Positions 1 to 9,218 of a DNA stretch of 64,000 nucleotides are shown here, one piece after another. The notes below the pieces were generated by a model. It ran no database searches and was not told the origin of the DNA. It worked only from the letters and a program-made list of their open reading frames with translations. The translations under genes and the position numbers were made by a program. Location: the NCBI RefSeq assembly GCF_023273895.1, contig NZ_CP096883.1:496001-560000 (forward strand), written 5' to 3'. Numbering within the stretch: position 1 is the first letter of the stretch; each line of letters starts with the position of its first letter. The DNA is from Sphingobacterium sp. PCS056. GTDB lineage: Bacteria; Bacteroidota; Bacteroidia; Sphingobacteriales; Sphingobacteriaceae.

Positions 1-1474
1 CCCGAATAGCGCATCCTTTCACATAATCAATCTGAGTACCTTTTCCCACCGCAGCACGAATACCATCCAATACGGTCTTGACCTTCCCATCCGCTTGAGG
101 CGCAGTATAATCCCCCAACTGATTATAGACATTATCGGCATTAGGCCCTACAACAGCGATACGCTTAATTGTTTTTTTAAGCGGCAAAAGATTACCTTCA
201 TTCTTAAGCAGTACAATAGATTCTTGCGCAACTTTTCGAGCCATAGCGCGATTCACTTCCGTTCCCACCTTCTTAACAACCAATTTTTCATCCACAAAAG
301 GACGATCAAATAAGCCTAAATTAAATTTCATTCGCAGTACCCGAGCTACGGCAGTATCGAGCACAGCACCCTCAACAAGTCCATCCTTTATTGCCTGCTG
401 CAGGTTAGCACCATACCCAGTACCACTCAAATCAACATCTAAACCAGCATGTAAACTCTGTGAAGCAGCTTCAGCACCATTAGAGGCAGTAGCATGTCCA
501 CCATTCAATCCCGAAATACTCAATAAATCCGAAACAACAAATCCATTAAATCCCCATTCCTCACGTAATATATCTTTCAGAAGCCAAGGATTTGACGAAC
601 AAGGAATACCATCAATACTATTATAAGCAGTCATGACCGAACCAGCACCAGATTTTACAGCCTGTTCAAAAGGATATAAATAATGTTGTCTTAAGGCCCT
701 TTCCCCAATAGAAACAGCCTCACCATTATGCCCTCCCTCAGGAACAGCATAGGCCACAAAATGCTTAAGTGTCCCAATGATCTTATCCTCTTGACCAAGC
801 ATATCACCCTGAAATCCTTTTATCATTGACTTTCCCATCTGACCAATCAGGTAAGCATCCTCACCATACGTTTCCTCGGTACGTGACCAGCGCGGATCGC
901 GAGCGAGATCCAAGACAGGACCATAGCCATTTTTACCACCCACCGCATAGGTTTCCTGTGCGATAGTAGCCGCCATCTGTTGAATCAAATTCGGATTCCA
1001 AGTACTTGCCTGTCCAATAGCTGTTGGAAAAACAGTAGCACCTATAGCCATATGACCATGTGGAGCCTCCTCCGATAACAACAAAGGAATACCCAAACGT
1101 GTGCTGTCCAACATATAACGTTGAATCGCATTCGTAGCACGAGCAGCTTCAACTGGACTCAATCCATTTGAAAGAGTCTTCTGTGTCCAAGGGTCAGCAC
1201 GAAATGTTGCCCATAGCATACCAATATGTTGATCCTTTACCGCTTTTTTTAATTTAGCACTTACCGATATACCATCAGTTCCCTTATCATACATTTCCCA
1301 GCCCAATAATTTAGACAACTGACCAACTTTTTCATCAGTTGTCATTCTGCCCAAAAGATCTTGAACCCGTTTCTCAACAGGGATTTTACTATTTTTATAA
1401 GGGATTTGCTGTGCCTGTAGATTAGGAATGGTCAAAAATATCATTCCACTAAAAAAAATGCTGCTAAGTTTCAT
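1..1474 (-). CDS. Glycoside hydrolase family 3 beta-glucosidase (partial, C-terminus off the left edge)
   Basis: Secreted GH3 enzyme, expected to release terminal beta-linked glucose or xylose from oligosaccharides in the periplasm. Reading the minus strand from the ATG at 1474 gives 491 codons that stay open to the window edge, so the C-terminus is missing. Residues 1-22 form a signal peptide ending near LQAQ. The GH3 TIM barrel follows, with a substrate-binding KHF near 237-239 and the nucleophile aspartate in GFVVSD at about residue 316. The (alpha/beta)6 sandwich begins with the ESIVLLKNEG segment. GH3 is secure; substrate specificity is not. The next gene upstream, a small lipoprotein, lies 240 bases away. 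Confidence 0.93.
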   Translation of the reverse strand, partial: MKLSSIFFSGMIFLTIPNLQAQQIPYKNSKIPVEKRVQDLLGRMTTDEKVGQLSKLLGWEMYDKGTDGISVSAKLKKAVKDQHIGMLWATFRADPWTQKTLSNGLSPVEAARATNAIQRYMLDSTRLGIPLLLSEEAPHGHMAIGATVFPTAIGQASTWNPNLIQQMAATIAQETYAVGGKNGYGPVLDLARDPRWSRTEETYGEDAYLIGQMGKSMIKGFQGDMLGQEDKIIGTLKHFVAYAVPEGGHNGEAVSIGERALRQHYLYPFEQAVKSGAGSVMTAYNSIDGIPCSSNPWLLKDILREEWGFNGFVVSDLLSISGLNGGHATASNGAEAASQSLHAGLDVDLSGTGYGANLQQAIKDGLVEGAVLDTAVARVLRMKFNLGLFDRPFVDEKLVVKKVGTEVNRAMARKVAQESIVLLKNEGNLLPLKKTIKRIAVVGPNADNVYNQLGDYTAPQADGKVKTVLDGIRAAVGKGTQIDYVKGCAIR

Positions 1475-1716
1475 TCTAAATGTATAAAAACAATAAGTAG
1501 TCGGTTTGTAAACTACTAAAATAACGTTTTAGCTTTAAAAAAAAGCAGTCTTGTGAAATAATATCAACAAAAATACAAGACATAAAAAAGATGATAGTTC
1601 TACACGACCTTCAAACAATTTCTAACTTTTTAGAGCAGTTTACACAAAATCCTTTTTATGCCATATTATATGGCTAAGCCAGTATTTCTTATACAATACG
1701 GTCCTAATCGATTCAA

Positions 1717-2208
1717 CTACTTTTTTACACCTTTAAAATAATATTTTACAGGAACAACAAACGCAGCCGGATTATTATTTTGAGAGGTAATGATCAATCG
1801 ATTTCCCTCAAACGCTACGAGATAAGAAGAATACGGATCGCTATCAGAAAATTTGATGGTAGCTTTCTCTTTGTTGAAAGTAAAACCATTTGTATTTTTT
1901 CCTTTAAAAATACCTAGTTCAAACATACCCTCTTGCGCCGTACAACTTTTAGCGCCTTTATCCAACCGCATTTCATTGGATTCGTCCTGAAATAAAAAGA
2001 GATAGCTATTGTCCATTTCACAGTCATCCGGATTATAGTTGACCAGTTGATTTTCAGACCCCTCATTGACATGTATGGGTTGCCAGATATAGGTAGATAA
2101 TATTTTTTGAAAGTCTTTCGGATCATCATAAATTGGCGTACCCTTATCTTTTGCACAATTTGTCAATAAAGAGAAGAGAACAATCGCATAGATCATTTTT
2201 TTTATCAT
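1717..2208 (-). CDS. Small hypothetical lipoprotein
   Basis: A 163-residue protein of unknown function. The N-terminus MIKKMIYAIVLFSLLTNC is a short lipoprotein signal with the acylated cysteine at about residue 18; Asn at -1 is unusual but tolerated in Bacteroidota. The remainder is a soluble, probably beta-rich domain with an acidic, aromatic start (IYDDPKDFQK) and three further cysteines (about residues 43, 69 and one nearby). It sits alone between the GH3 gene and two unknown genes on the same strand. The only inference is an exported, membrane-anchored protein. Confidence 0.7.
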   Translation of the reverse strand: MIKKMIYAIVLFSLLTNCAKDKGTPIYDDPKDFQKILSTYIWQPIHVNEGSENQLVNYNPDDCEMDNSYLFLFQDESNEMRLDKGAKSCTAQEGMFELGIFKGKNTNGFTFNKEKATIKFSDSDPYSSYLVAFEGNRLIITSQNNNPAAFVVPVKYYFKGVKK

Positions 2209-2320
2209 AGTTTATCGTGTTAGTCCTATGATAACGTCACTCTTGCACAAATTGCTACAAAAAAGATGGCTAAGCACAAAAGTACCTGCTTATGAAGCTA
2301 CAATAGCACGACGCAGAATT

Positions 2321-2689
2321 TCATTGATCATCATCCAACTCACCATTCATAATCTTGTTAATACGATCCTCCAAAACAGATTGATGCCAATCCTCTAAAA
2401 GTTTTTTAGTATGCGCAACGACATCACTACCTCCAGCTTCCATTATCCTCACCCACTTTTCACCAAATTCACCGTATGCTCTCAACGTATCTTCCGAATC
2501 TGTATACTTCAGAAGATATTCCATCATAAATAGATTAGCCCATCGATCAGGATCCAAGGGAAAACACATATACTGTGCAATATCCACCTGATCGATAAAT
2601 GCCTGAAGCACCTCTTGCGGAGTAAAATTAAAAATATCGCAAAATTGCTTAAACTCTTGTGTAAGCTTAATAGTTTCTAAGTTTTTCAT
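2321..2689 (-). CDS. Small unknown protein sharing a helical module with the next gene upstream
   Basis: A 122-residue acidic protein of unknown function. The reading frame extends back to 2776, but those codons look non-coding, and the start at 2689 (MKNLETIKL) follows an A-rich stretch, so it is preferred. Residues 7-40 (pattern IKLTQEFKQFCDIF, then TPQEVLQAFIDQV) resemble residues 10-43 of the protein at 2787-3545. The central part has an aromatic run (DPDRWANLFMMEYLL) and the tail is charged, ending in DDDQ. No signal peptide or membrane segment is seen, so it is probably cytosolic. The gene lies 97 bases after its neighbour on the same strand and may be co-transcribed with it. Confidence 0.6.
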   Translation of the reverse strand: MKNLETIKLTQEFKQFCDIFNFTPQEVLQAFIDQVDIAQYMCFPLDPDRWANLFMMEYLLKYTDSEDTLRAYGEFGEKWVRIMEAGGSDVVAHTKKLLEDWHQSVLEDRINKIMNGELDDDQ

Positions 2690-2786
2690 AAGAATAAATT
2701 TTAAAAGAGGTTCTAATTTGAACGATATACTACAAAATTCGTATAGTCCAGCGGCAAACAAATGGAGACTTATCAACCATTAAAGG

Positions 2787-3545
2787 CTAGTAAACTGAAG
2801 CATTAATTTTCATATAGTGATCTAACCATTCTTGATAAAAAACAGTTCGTTGCTGTAAATCACGACAAAAGAAATAACGCTTATCCAATTCCTGAATTTC
2901 CATAATAAGTAATCGACATTTCGGAGACTTTTGATATAGTTGATCACAGATATGACCATAACCGTCATAAACACGCATATACACTCCTAAAACTGGATTA
3001 TATACAGCTTTATTTAGATGTAATCTTGCCAAATGCTCAGGTATAGCCACACATTCCATGATTCGGTTCAAAAACTGCGTCACTGAAATGCCGGTAAGAA
3101 TAGATTTAAACAGTAAATCTTTATTCAACGTAATCGTATTCTCCTCATCAAGATAAATAACTTCCTTTAATTCAAGACCTTTCGAAAAGATATCATAAAG
3201 TCGATGAGTCAACAACTTACCTTTGCTTCTCTTTTGCGCATTGCTGTAATTTTTGTTTATGGACAATTTGATTTGACTTTGAATGAGCTTCACACCCTTA
3301 TCTTGATCTTCTTTATTCAGTTTAATCTGTAGGACTTGATTTTGACCTTCATCTTCCTGACGCACATATTCAAAAGATTTAGTAACCAAATTATAAACCG
3401 AATGATCATGGAAATTTTGATCCATATAAGAAAAATGATTCACATATAGTTGCAAAAAATCCGGTACCGCAATACCAAAAAGTTCACAAGCATATCTAAA
3501 ACTTGTTGGTATTACGATAGTTTCCGAATCCGTATTTTTCATCAT
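2787..3545 (-). CDS. Unknown protein with two copies of the module seen in the next gene
   Basis: A 252-residue cytosolic protein of unknown function. Two segments resemble one another and the small downstream protein: residues 10-43 (IVIPTSFRYACELFGI, PDFLQLYV) and about residues 137-172 (ITLNKDLLFKSIL, GISVTQFLNRIM). Between them lies a lysine-rich stretch (about residues 88-115). The C-terminus is aromatic and cysteine-containing. Two adjacent ATG codons open the frame (3545 and 3542). The gene follows the large NT/HEPN-like gene on the same strand after a 302-base gap, so a functional link is possible but not shown. Confidence 0.6.
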   Translation of the reverse strand: MMKNTDSETIVIPTSFRYACELFGIAVPDFLQLYVNHFSYMDQNFHDHSVYNLVTKSFEYVRQEDEGQNQVLQIKLNKEDQDKGVKLIQSQIKLSINKNYSNAQKRSKGKLLTHRLYDIFSKGLELKEVIYLDEENTITLNKDLLFKSILTGISVTQFLNRIMECVAIPEHLARLHLNKAVYNPVLGVYMRVYDGYGHICDQLYQKSPKCRLLIMEIQELDKRYFFCRDLQQRTVFYQEWLDHYMKINASVY

Positions 3546-3847
3546 GCTTTGATTTTATGTAATAAGAATTTTAGTGATACAGGATCTACCAATAAACAAA
3601 AACTCCTTGCGCTACTACGTCTTAATGAAACAGCTCCTAAGCATGTCAAATACTTTTGAGATATATAATAGATACAAAGCAACTATGCATCGATCCCGGA
3701 TATACGTATTTACGCCAACAGGCTTTGGTTTCTTCAAATAACAAGTTTCCATTTATCCTTATATAATAAGGTTCCTCAAAACGCTTTTTCCCTAGCGAAA
3801 ATCTTCAAAAAATTTAAATTAATATTCTCGAAAAATTTTCGCAGTCC
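3546..3847. other. Intergenic stretch of 302 bases, nothing recognised
   Basis: Lies between two minus-strand genes. No convincing ORF, RNA gene or terminator with a T tract was seen. The segment nearest the upstream gene (3780-3847) is A/T-rich, consistent with a 3' end. Confidence 0.5.
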
Positions 3848-5599
3848 CTAACTTGCTTCCACAATTCGTTGTTCAATAGATAAAACGACACCTTTAAGCA
3901 GTCTTTCGTACAGCTCAACAATAGCACGGGCCTGATTTATGATCAAAGTTTTGTGCTTTTCATCCATATCCATAGCAGGACTTTTCCACCATATATCTTT
4001 AGGTTTTAAAATAATTGACAGAATCAGCTTATTCAGATCATGAGTATTCATAATGCCATCTATAACATCTGTACTTGCAACAGCAGACCAGTCCATAAGA
4101 TCCGAGAGATCCATATTTTTAGGAATATATCCAATGGCGCACTGCACATAAGTTTGTATACCGATAATATAAAGTTCACGTAGCAATAGCAAAGCCGTGT
4201 CAGGCATCAATTGAGGCGCATCTGTCATCGTCATCAACAAATTACGCATAACAGAACCAGCATTTTCAGAACAGCTTTTAATGTGCTCCAGTTGATCGCT
4301 CCAATCTATCTGTTGAGCTTTCAAATGCGTATGGAAAGTAGACTTTTGCCTTAAAATCCAAGATTTTTCCCAAACGATATTCACAAACCGACTTCCGAGT
4401 GCCAGATGCTTTTCCACATGAGGTAAATCCAAAAACACCATAGAAGCTCCAACATCACCAAAATTTCGCTGTCGAAAAGAAAATGGCAAGTTCTTCTTAG
4501 TCAGGACGACCAGATAAAGCTGAATTTTGACACCATCAGATTGATGAACTTCCTCGTTTTGAAAAGGGTTGCCTTTTGATAATCCAGCACTTTGATAGTT
4601 AACCAATAAAATTTGTTCGGGCCGATAGCTCGAAAAGATCTTATCGATAATGATATGAGCATCATCTTTGTACTTTTGCGGCCAAGGAAAACCAGAAAAA
4701 TCTTTTAAAATAGGAGAATCTACAGCTATATTGTTATTCTGCTTGCGATCTACAACAGAGATTTTATCAACACTACCCCCCAACTGAGTAACCTGTGCGA
4801 TGCGATCACTTTGCTTTTTACGATAGGCAGCTACACCATCATTCATAAAATCAACCATGTCATCCATAGCTTTTCCTAAAGCCTGACATTGTACCAATAA
4901 AAACTCAAATTCCTCTTCCAAAATATCGATACGATCCTTTTTTTTCGAATATAGATAACTGCTATCCAGCAGTCTGAGCAGACGTGTACTATGGACATCA
5001 TAAGTAAAAATTTCGAAAAGTCCGGGCACTGCTCCGCGCATCACTTTCAGCAGATGTTCCAGATTTTGCGACTTCCCAATAGCCCCTCCTACCATGCTTT
5101 GAAACCCCTTTAACCGCAACATAACAAACTGATGCAACATGACAGTCGCCTGAAAAAAGTCCATCTTTGATCTAAAAGAATAACAAGCAACCATAAACTC
5201 GTCGGCCACCTTTTTTCCTTGAGCATAGTCCAACACAAACATCTCCATTAAACTATTTACAAGCTTATTGGATACCGTTGGATAACCTTTCTTTCCCGAT
5301 TGATAAAGCTGATGCGAAGGCAGCGAAGCATAAGTATAATATAAACTTCCCTTTTTCAATTGACTGACCCAATCACTAGTCCAAATAACAGTAAAAGGAA
5401 TCTCTGGCATATCCGCCATACAAAGATGAATAATAGGTGAAACGCTTCTGACAGAAACACCTTTGATAGGGTTGACAACTAACAGTAGATGGGGGCTTTT
5501 ACGGCCCTCATCTAAAAATTGAAACAAAAAAATGCGATCGACGTCCATCCGCTGAACCAATCGATCAACTAAAAACTGAGTGTTAAGTTCCATAATCAA
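3848..5599 (-). CDS. Large protein with two tandem degenerate nucleotidyltransferase/HEPN units
   Basis: A 583-residue soluble protein. By eye it has two similar halves. Residues 9-90 and 312-425 resemble minimal nucleotidyltransferase folds (pattern VDRIFLFQFL...HLLLVVN in the first, YRPEQILLVNYQSAG...QLYLVVL in the second), but the catalytic Gly-Ser and DxD residues are absent. Residues 140-250 and 430-575 resemble HEPN helical bundles: FFQATVMLHQFVMLRLKGF, then SQNLEHLL and LLDSSYLYSKKKDRI in the first; LLLLRELYIIGIQTYVQ in the second. In Bacteroidota, MNT-HEPN proteins have FMLHQ and HDLE signatures of this kind. No clear RxxxxH nuclease motif was found, so activity is doubtful. The start could also be the ATG at 5593. 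A TACATTTG box lies at 5645-5638. Role unknown. Confidence 0.65.
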   Translation of the reverse strand: MIMELNTQFLVDRLVQRMDVDRIFLFQFLDEGRKSPHLLLVVNPIKGVSVRSVSPIIHLCMADMPEIPFTVIWTSDWVSQLKKGSLYYTYASLPSHQLYQSGKKGYPTVSNKLVNSLMEMFVLDYAQGKKVADEFMVACYSFRSKMDFFQATVMLHQFVMLRLKGFQSMVGGAIGKSQNLEHLLKVMRGAVPGLFEIFTYDVHSTRLLRLLDSSYLYSKKKDRIDILEEEFEFLLVQCQALGKAMDDMVDFMNDGVAAYRKKQSDRIAQVTQLGGSVDKISVVDRKQNNNIAVDSPILKDFSGFPWPQKYKDDAHIIIDKIFSSYRPEQILLVNYQSAGLSKGNPFQNEEVHQSDGVKIQLYLVVLTKKNLPFSFRQRNFGDVGASMVFLDLPHVEKHLALGSRFVNIVWEKSWILRQKSTFHTHLKAQQIDWSDQLEHIKSCSENAGSVMRNLLMTMTDAPQLMPDTALLLLRELYIIGIQTYVQCAIGYIPKNMDLSDLMDWSAVASTDVIDGIMNTHDLNKLILSIILKPKDIWWKSPAMDMDEKHKTLIINQARAIVELYERLLKGVVLSIEQRIVEAS

Positions 5600-6231
5600 G
5601 TTTTATAAAAATTATTAAAATGTACAGATATTCTATACAAATGTAAAAATAATATTGAAAATAAAAAATAAATAATATAGATTTAACATACATTTGTTCA
5701 TTTATTAAACCAAAATAAACATCAATTATTTACATAAACCGATTTAAACTATATCACATCCGTGTCTTATGCACATATTCAGTACATGTTTATCATAAGA
5801 CCAATGATAGTATATGTCCTCTTGGTATGTAACAGTAGGTATTTGAATCTTGACAGAATGATGTAAACATATTATTTCCATGTTTAACTCGGACTTACCA
5901 CGGATCTAACACGCATATACAACGGAGGGACCTTGCGTATCTAATGATTAGATCGTACTTTTCCCTAGTACCATGATCATATTACCTCGACATACGATAC
6001 CGATATGCAGCAATATTGGCCTATAGGGATATCCGCTAATTGCATTTGCTCTAACTAACAATAAAAAGGAGCTCCATTAACAATTTTATAATGGACAGAA
6101 CTCTCTATTTATAAATTTAAAAATGATTAATACTTCATCATTTCAATTTTTATAAAAATAATTAAAAGTCTGATTTTTAATTATTTATTTCATTAACTTC
6201 ATCGATATGAATCATTTTATTAGCTATAATT
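5600..6231. other. 632-base gene-free region between divergent unknown genes
   Basis: Separates the minus-strand NT/HEPN-like gene from the plus-strand gene at 6232. Its outer parts are A/T-rich. The middle (about 5750-6060) is more balanced in composition and has no ORF of note. Small palindromes are present, for example ATCTAAT-g-ATTAGAT at 5939-5953. No known RNA family was recognised. Confidence 0.45.
5638..5645 (-). promoter_or_regulatory. Putative Bacteroidota -7 box of the NT/HEPN-like gene
   Basis: The minus strand reads TACATTTG, an exact match to TAnnTTTG, 39 bases before the ATG at 5599. No clear -33 TTTG was identified. A second TACATTTG on the plus strand at 5689-5696 faces away, towards the empty region before 6232. 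Confidence 0.4.
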
Positions 6232-6966
6232 ATGGGATATATTGACGACGGCTATCTACGTGGGTCACTTGGAGGACTCGTACATCGCAAAGTAAATAAC
6301 AAAAATATCGTCCAAACTAAGAGCAGCTCCAAAACCAGGCAAAGCAGGTGGACAGTAGCAGCTTCCATTGACTTTGGAAAAGCCAGCAAAGCGGGTTCAT
6401 TAATAAGACGCACATTTAATGGCCTCCATCTGGGATTCCATGACAGTACGATGCATAATCGCCTCATCACTTATCTTAAACGTGTCATGCGTGCAAATGG
6501 GCAATACCTGGGGCAAAAAACTATACATCTTGGAAAACTAGACCGTTTGCTGAACTTCCAATTTAATGAAAAGTGCCATATGCATGATTTTCTCTACTTT
6601 GATCCCACCTTGAATATGCAAGTTGATCAACAGCTACAGATACAATTTCCGAGCTTTAATATAAAAAATGATCTATATAGGCCTCCTTACACCCATTCCA
6701 TTCGTATCAAAATAGGAGTAGGGATCTATAATTTCGATACCCATACGGTCTTTAATATCGTAGAAAAGCATTTGGATCTTGATCTTGTTAACGGACCAAA
6801 AGTACAGGACAAACATCAATTTTTAATTGACTGCACTGCAAGACAAGCCCAGTCAGCTATTGTAGCGATGAGTATTGAATATTATGGAGTGATCGCGGAC
6901 AGATTTATACTGCTAAATCATAAAGAATTACATCCAACGGCCATCATAGGCGCATTTGCAGTCTAA
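6232..6966 (+). CDS. Unknown protein with a Gly-rich N-terminus
   Basis: A 244-residue protein without a signal peptide or membrane segment. The N-terminus (MGYIDDGYLRGSLGGLVHRK, then QTKSSSKTRQS and FGKASKAGSLIRRTF) resembles Bacteroidota proteins such as DUF6266 that open with a G-rich strand followed by a Lys/Arg/Thr-rich stretch and an FGKAS-like helix; this comparison is from memory and weak. The rest alternates hydrophobic and polar residues as in a beta-rich fold (for example HSIRIKIGVGIYNFD). The start ATG follows an A/T-rich leader. The gene stands alone on the plus strand between long non-coding stretches. Function unknown. Confidence 0.6.
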   Translation: MGYIDDGYLRGSLGGLVHRKVNNKNIVQTKSSSKTRQSRWTVAASIDFGKASKAGSLIRRTFNGLHLGFHDSTMHNRLITYLKRVMRANGQYLGQKTIHLGKLDRLLNFQFNEKCHMHDFLYFDPTLNMQVDQQLQIQFPSFNIKNDLYRPPYTHSIRIKIGVGIYNFDTHTVFNIVEKHLDLDLVNGPKVQDKHQFLIDCTARQAQSAIVAMSIEYYGVIADRFILLNHKELHPTAIIGAFAV

Positions 6967-7308
6967 AATTTGGACTAGCAACTAAACATATAACATGATA
7001 ATGGATTTGTATCAGCATGAAAGTCAGCATCGACCAGACACCATGAGCGATGATCGCTAAAGCACAGCTATCATCGCTAAATTTAAGGAGCAGATCAATC
7101 CCTAGTAGGTATCCCTTAGATGATGATGTAGACATACAAATTGAGATCTTAATCTAATATAAATTTCGTATCTCGCCCCAATCTCACATCAAAATTTATG
7201 CTGACACTTAATTCATTCGCCTATTATGATATAAAATAACTTAAAAACTGTTTTGCGCTACATGGAATATTTTTACTATCTTACGTCTATCTTAAGACCG
7301 TAACCGCT
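6967..7308. other. 342-base intergenic region with a short inverted repeat
   Basis: Between the unknown gene and the fucosidase gene. It contains AGCGATGAT (7046-7054) and its inverse ATCATCGCT (7070-7078) separated by 15 bases. No T tract follows, so a terminator is not certain. The last 100 bases are A/T-rich and probably carry the fucosidase promoter. Confidence 0.4.
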
Positions 7309-9099
7309 ATGATGAAGTCCTTGAAAAGAATTCTATTTGCTTTTTGTCTATTTTTCATATTTACGACTGCACTTTTTGCACAGCAGAATTCAAAAACACA
7401 ATGGTTTAGCCACGACCGTTTTGGCATGTTTATTCATTGGGGACTTTATAGTGCAGCCGAAGGATTGTGGAAAGGTGAAAAACTGCGCTATGCAAACAAT
7501 TATGCAGAATGGCTACGCTATCGTAATCGGGTCTCCAAAGAGGAATATGGTGAACTGGCAAAGCGATTTGTATGGGATCAGATCAATCCAGAAGAATGGG
7601 TACTACTCGCCAAAAAAGCTGGAATGAAGTACATCATCATGACGGCCAAACATCATGATGGAGTAGCGATATGGGATACTAAGATCGGTGATTACAGCCT
7701 AAGTAGATTAAGCGGCACCAATCGAGATATCATCAAAGAATTAGCTATAGCATGCAAGAAGCATGATATGAAACTTGGATTTTACTATTCACATTGGATC
7801 GATTGGGAACATCCGTATGCATGGAATCATAACCAAGAATTGACAGGACATGTTACCGACCAACAATATAATCAATACTGGCAGGAAAAAGTAATCCCAC
7901 AATTGCGCGAGCTGTTAACAAACTATGGCGATATCGCACTGATGTGGTTTGATATGTGGATTCCATATAAAAAATCAATTATTAAAAAGCAACAGCTGCA
8001 ACAAGTCGTTCAACTCATTCATACCCTGCAACCGAAGTGCTTGATCAATTCCAGACTAGGTTTACCAACAGACGAAAAAAATATAGATTTTGAAACATTC
8101 GGTGACAATCAGTTTGGAACTACCTATGTTGACCATCCATGGGAAACTCCCGGTACAATCGCTCACTCTTGGGGATACAATGGACAAGAGAACGAGTGGA
8201 AATCGACAAGCCAGATCTTCAATTCATTGATATCAAATGTCAGTCTCAACGGTGGCTATACTTTAAATATCGGACCACGTGCAGATGGAACACTACCCTA
8301 TGAGAGCATCTCCAGACTTGAAGATATAGGCAAGTGGCTCCAACGACAAGGAGAGAGCATTTATGGTGCCACTGGATTGGATTTAAGAGTCAATCAGCAC
8401 GATTGGGGCTACCTCACAACAAAAACACATGGCAAGCAAACACAGGTGTATGCACAGATTTTTAATTGGCCCCTTGATCGGATATTGCGGATATCTGGAA
8501 TAAAATCAAAACCTTCACAAGTCTCCGTTCGAATTGGTGCATCTGAAACCTCTTTAAAGTTTAAACAGAAGAGTGGATTATTACATATACAATTGCCAGC
8601 AAAACAACCTGATCCTTTTGTATCGACTATTTCGCTGACCTACAATGAACCCTTACAGCTCGATAAAGAGATCGTAGCGGAATCTACATTTGGAGGCTTT
8701 GCTTTAAATAGTACAAATGCACTTCATCAAGATAAATTACAAATAACCAAATATGACGGCAAGAGGCCACAGCATATTCAGACTAACAATGAGACGATCG
8801 AATGGATGATTGATTTTCCTGAAGTAGGTGTTTATAAAGTGGATATATCTGCACATAATCCGAATAAAATCTTCTCGACTATTTCAATTCAAATAGGGAC
8901 ACAATCCATAACTGAAAAACTAGAGTCAAATGGAAAAATGGTCGTTGAACCCAATGAAAACAACTACACAGACGAGTTTGTCAATACCAGTTTAGGGTCT
9001 ATTAAAATCGATCATACGGGCCCGCAAAAGATATCATTCAAGAAAGAAGGAAGTGAACATCTTTGGCTGAATAGCATCTGGATAGAAAAGAAAAATTAA
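7309..9099 (+). CDS. Alpha-L-fucosidase, glycoside hydrolase family 29
   Basis: Secreted GH29 enzyme that hydrolyses alpha-L-fucosyl residues of host or plant glycans. Residues 1-25 form a signal peptide (FAQ at the end). The catalytic barrel begins at about residue 31 with WFSHDRFGMFIHWG and continues with the conserved KHHDG (114-118) and DIALMWFD, whose Asp215 is the expected nucleophile. The NGGYTLNIGP segment near residue 310 is typical of the barrel end. A C-terminal beta-sandwich of about 230 residues follows. The length, 596 residues, suits the family with an accessory domain. The start may be either of two adjacent ATGs (7309, 7312). It stands as a single gene. Confidence 0.93.
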   Translation: MMKSLKRILFAFCLFFIFTTALFAQQNSKTQWFSHDRFGMFIHWGLYSAAEGLWKGEKLRYANNYAEWLRYRNRVSKEEYGELAKRFVWDQINPEEWVLLAKKAGMKYIIMTAKHHDGVAIWDTKIGDYSLSRLSGTNRDIIKELAIACKKHDMKLGFYYSHWIDWEHPYAWNHNQELTGHVTDQQYNQYWQEKVIPQLRELLTNYGDIALMWFDMWIPYKKSIIKKQQLQQVVQLIHTLQPKCLINSRLGLPTDEKNIDFETFGDNQFGTTYVDHPWETPGTIAHSWGYNGQENEWKSTSQIFNSLISNVSLNGGYTLNIGPRADGTLPYESISRLEDIGKWLQRQGESIYGATGLDLRVNQHDWGYLTTKTHGKQTQVYAQIFNWPLDRILRISGIKSKPSQVSVRIGASETSLKFKQKSGLLHIQLPAKQPDPFVSTISLTYNEPLQLDKEIVAESTFGGFALNSTNALHQDKLQITKYDGKRPQHIQTNNETIEWMIDFPEVGVYKVDISAHNPNKIFSTISIQIGTQSITEKLESNGKMVVEPNENNYTDEFVNTSLGSIKIDHTGPQKISFKKEGSEHLWLNSIWIEKKN

Positions 9100-9218
9100 A
9101 AAAAATCAATACAACATCTAAATATAATACCGAAATGCTCAATTTTAATCATTAAATTGAATAAAATGTGCACTTTTGCATGCTTCAATATTAAAAGGCT
9201 TTCTAACTTGATCCACGA

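Noticed and set aside
95..313. Plus-strand ORF at the left edge
   Set aside because: Antisense to the GH3 gene, whose long frame and motifs are clear.
7046..7078. Inverted repeat AGCGATGAT/ATCATCGCT as a terminator
   Set aside because: Arms are only 9 bp, the loop is long and no T tract follows, so it is recorded only as part of the intergenic region.
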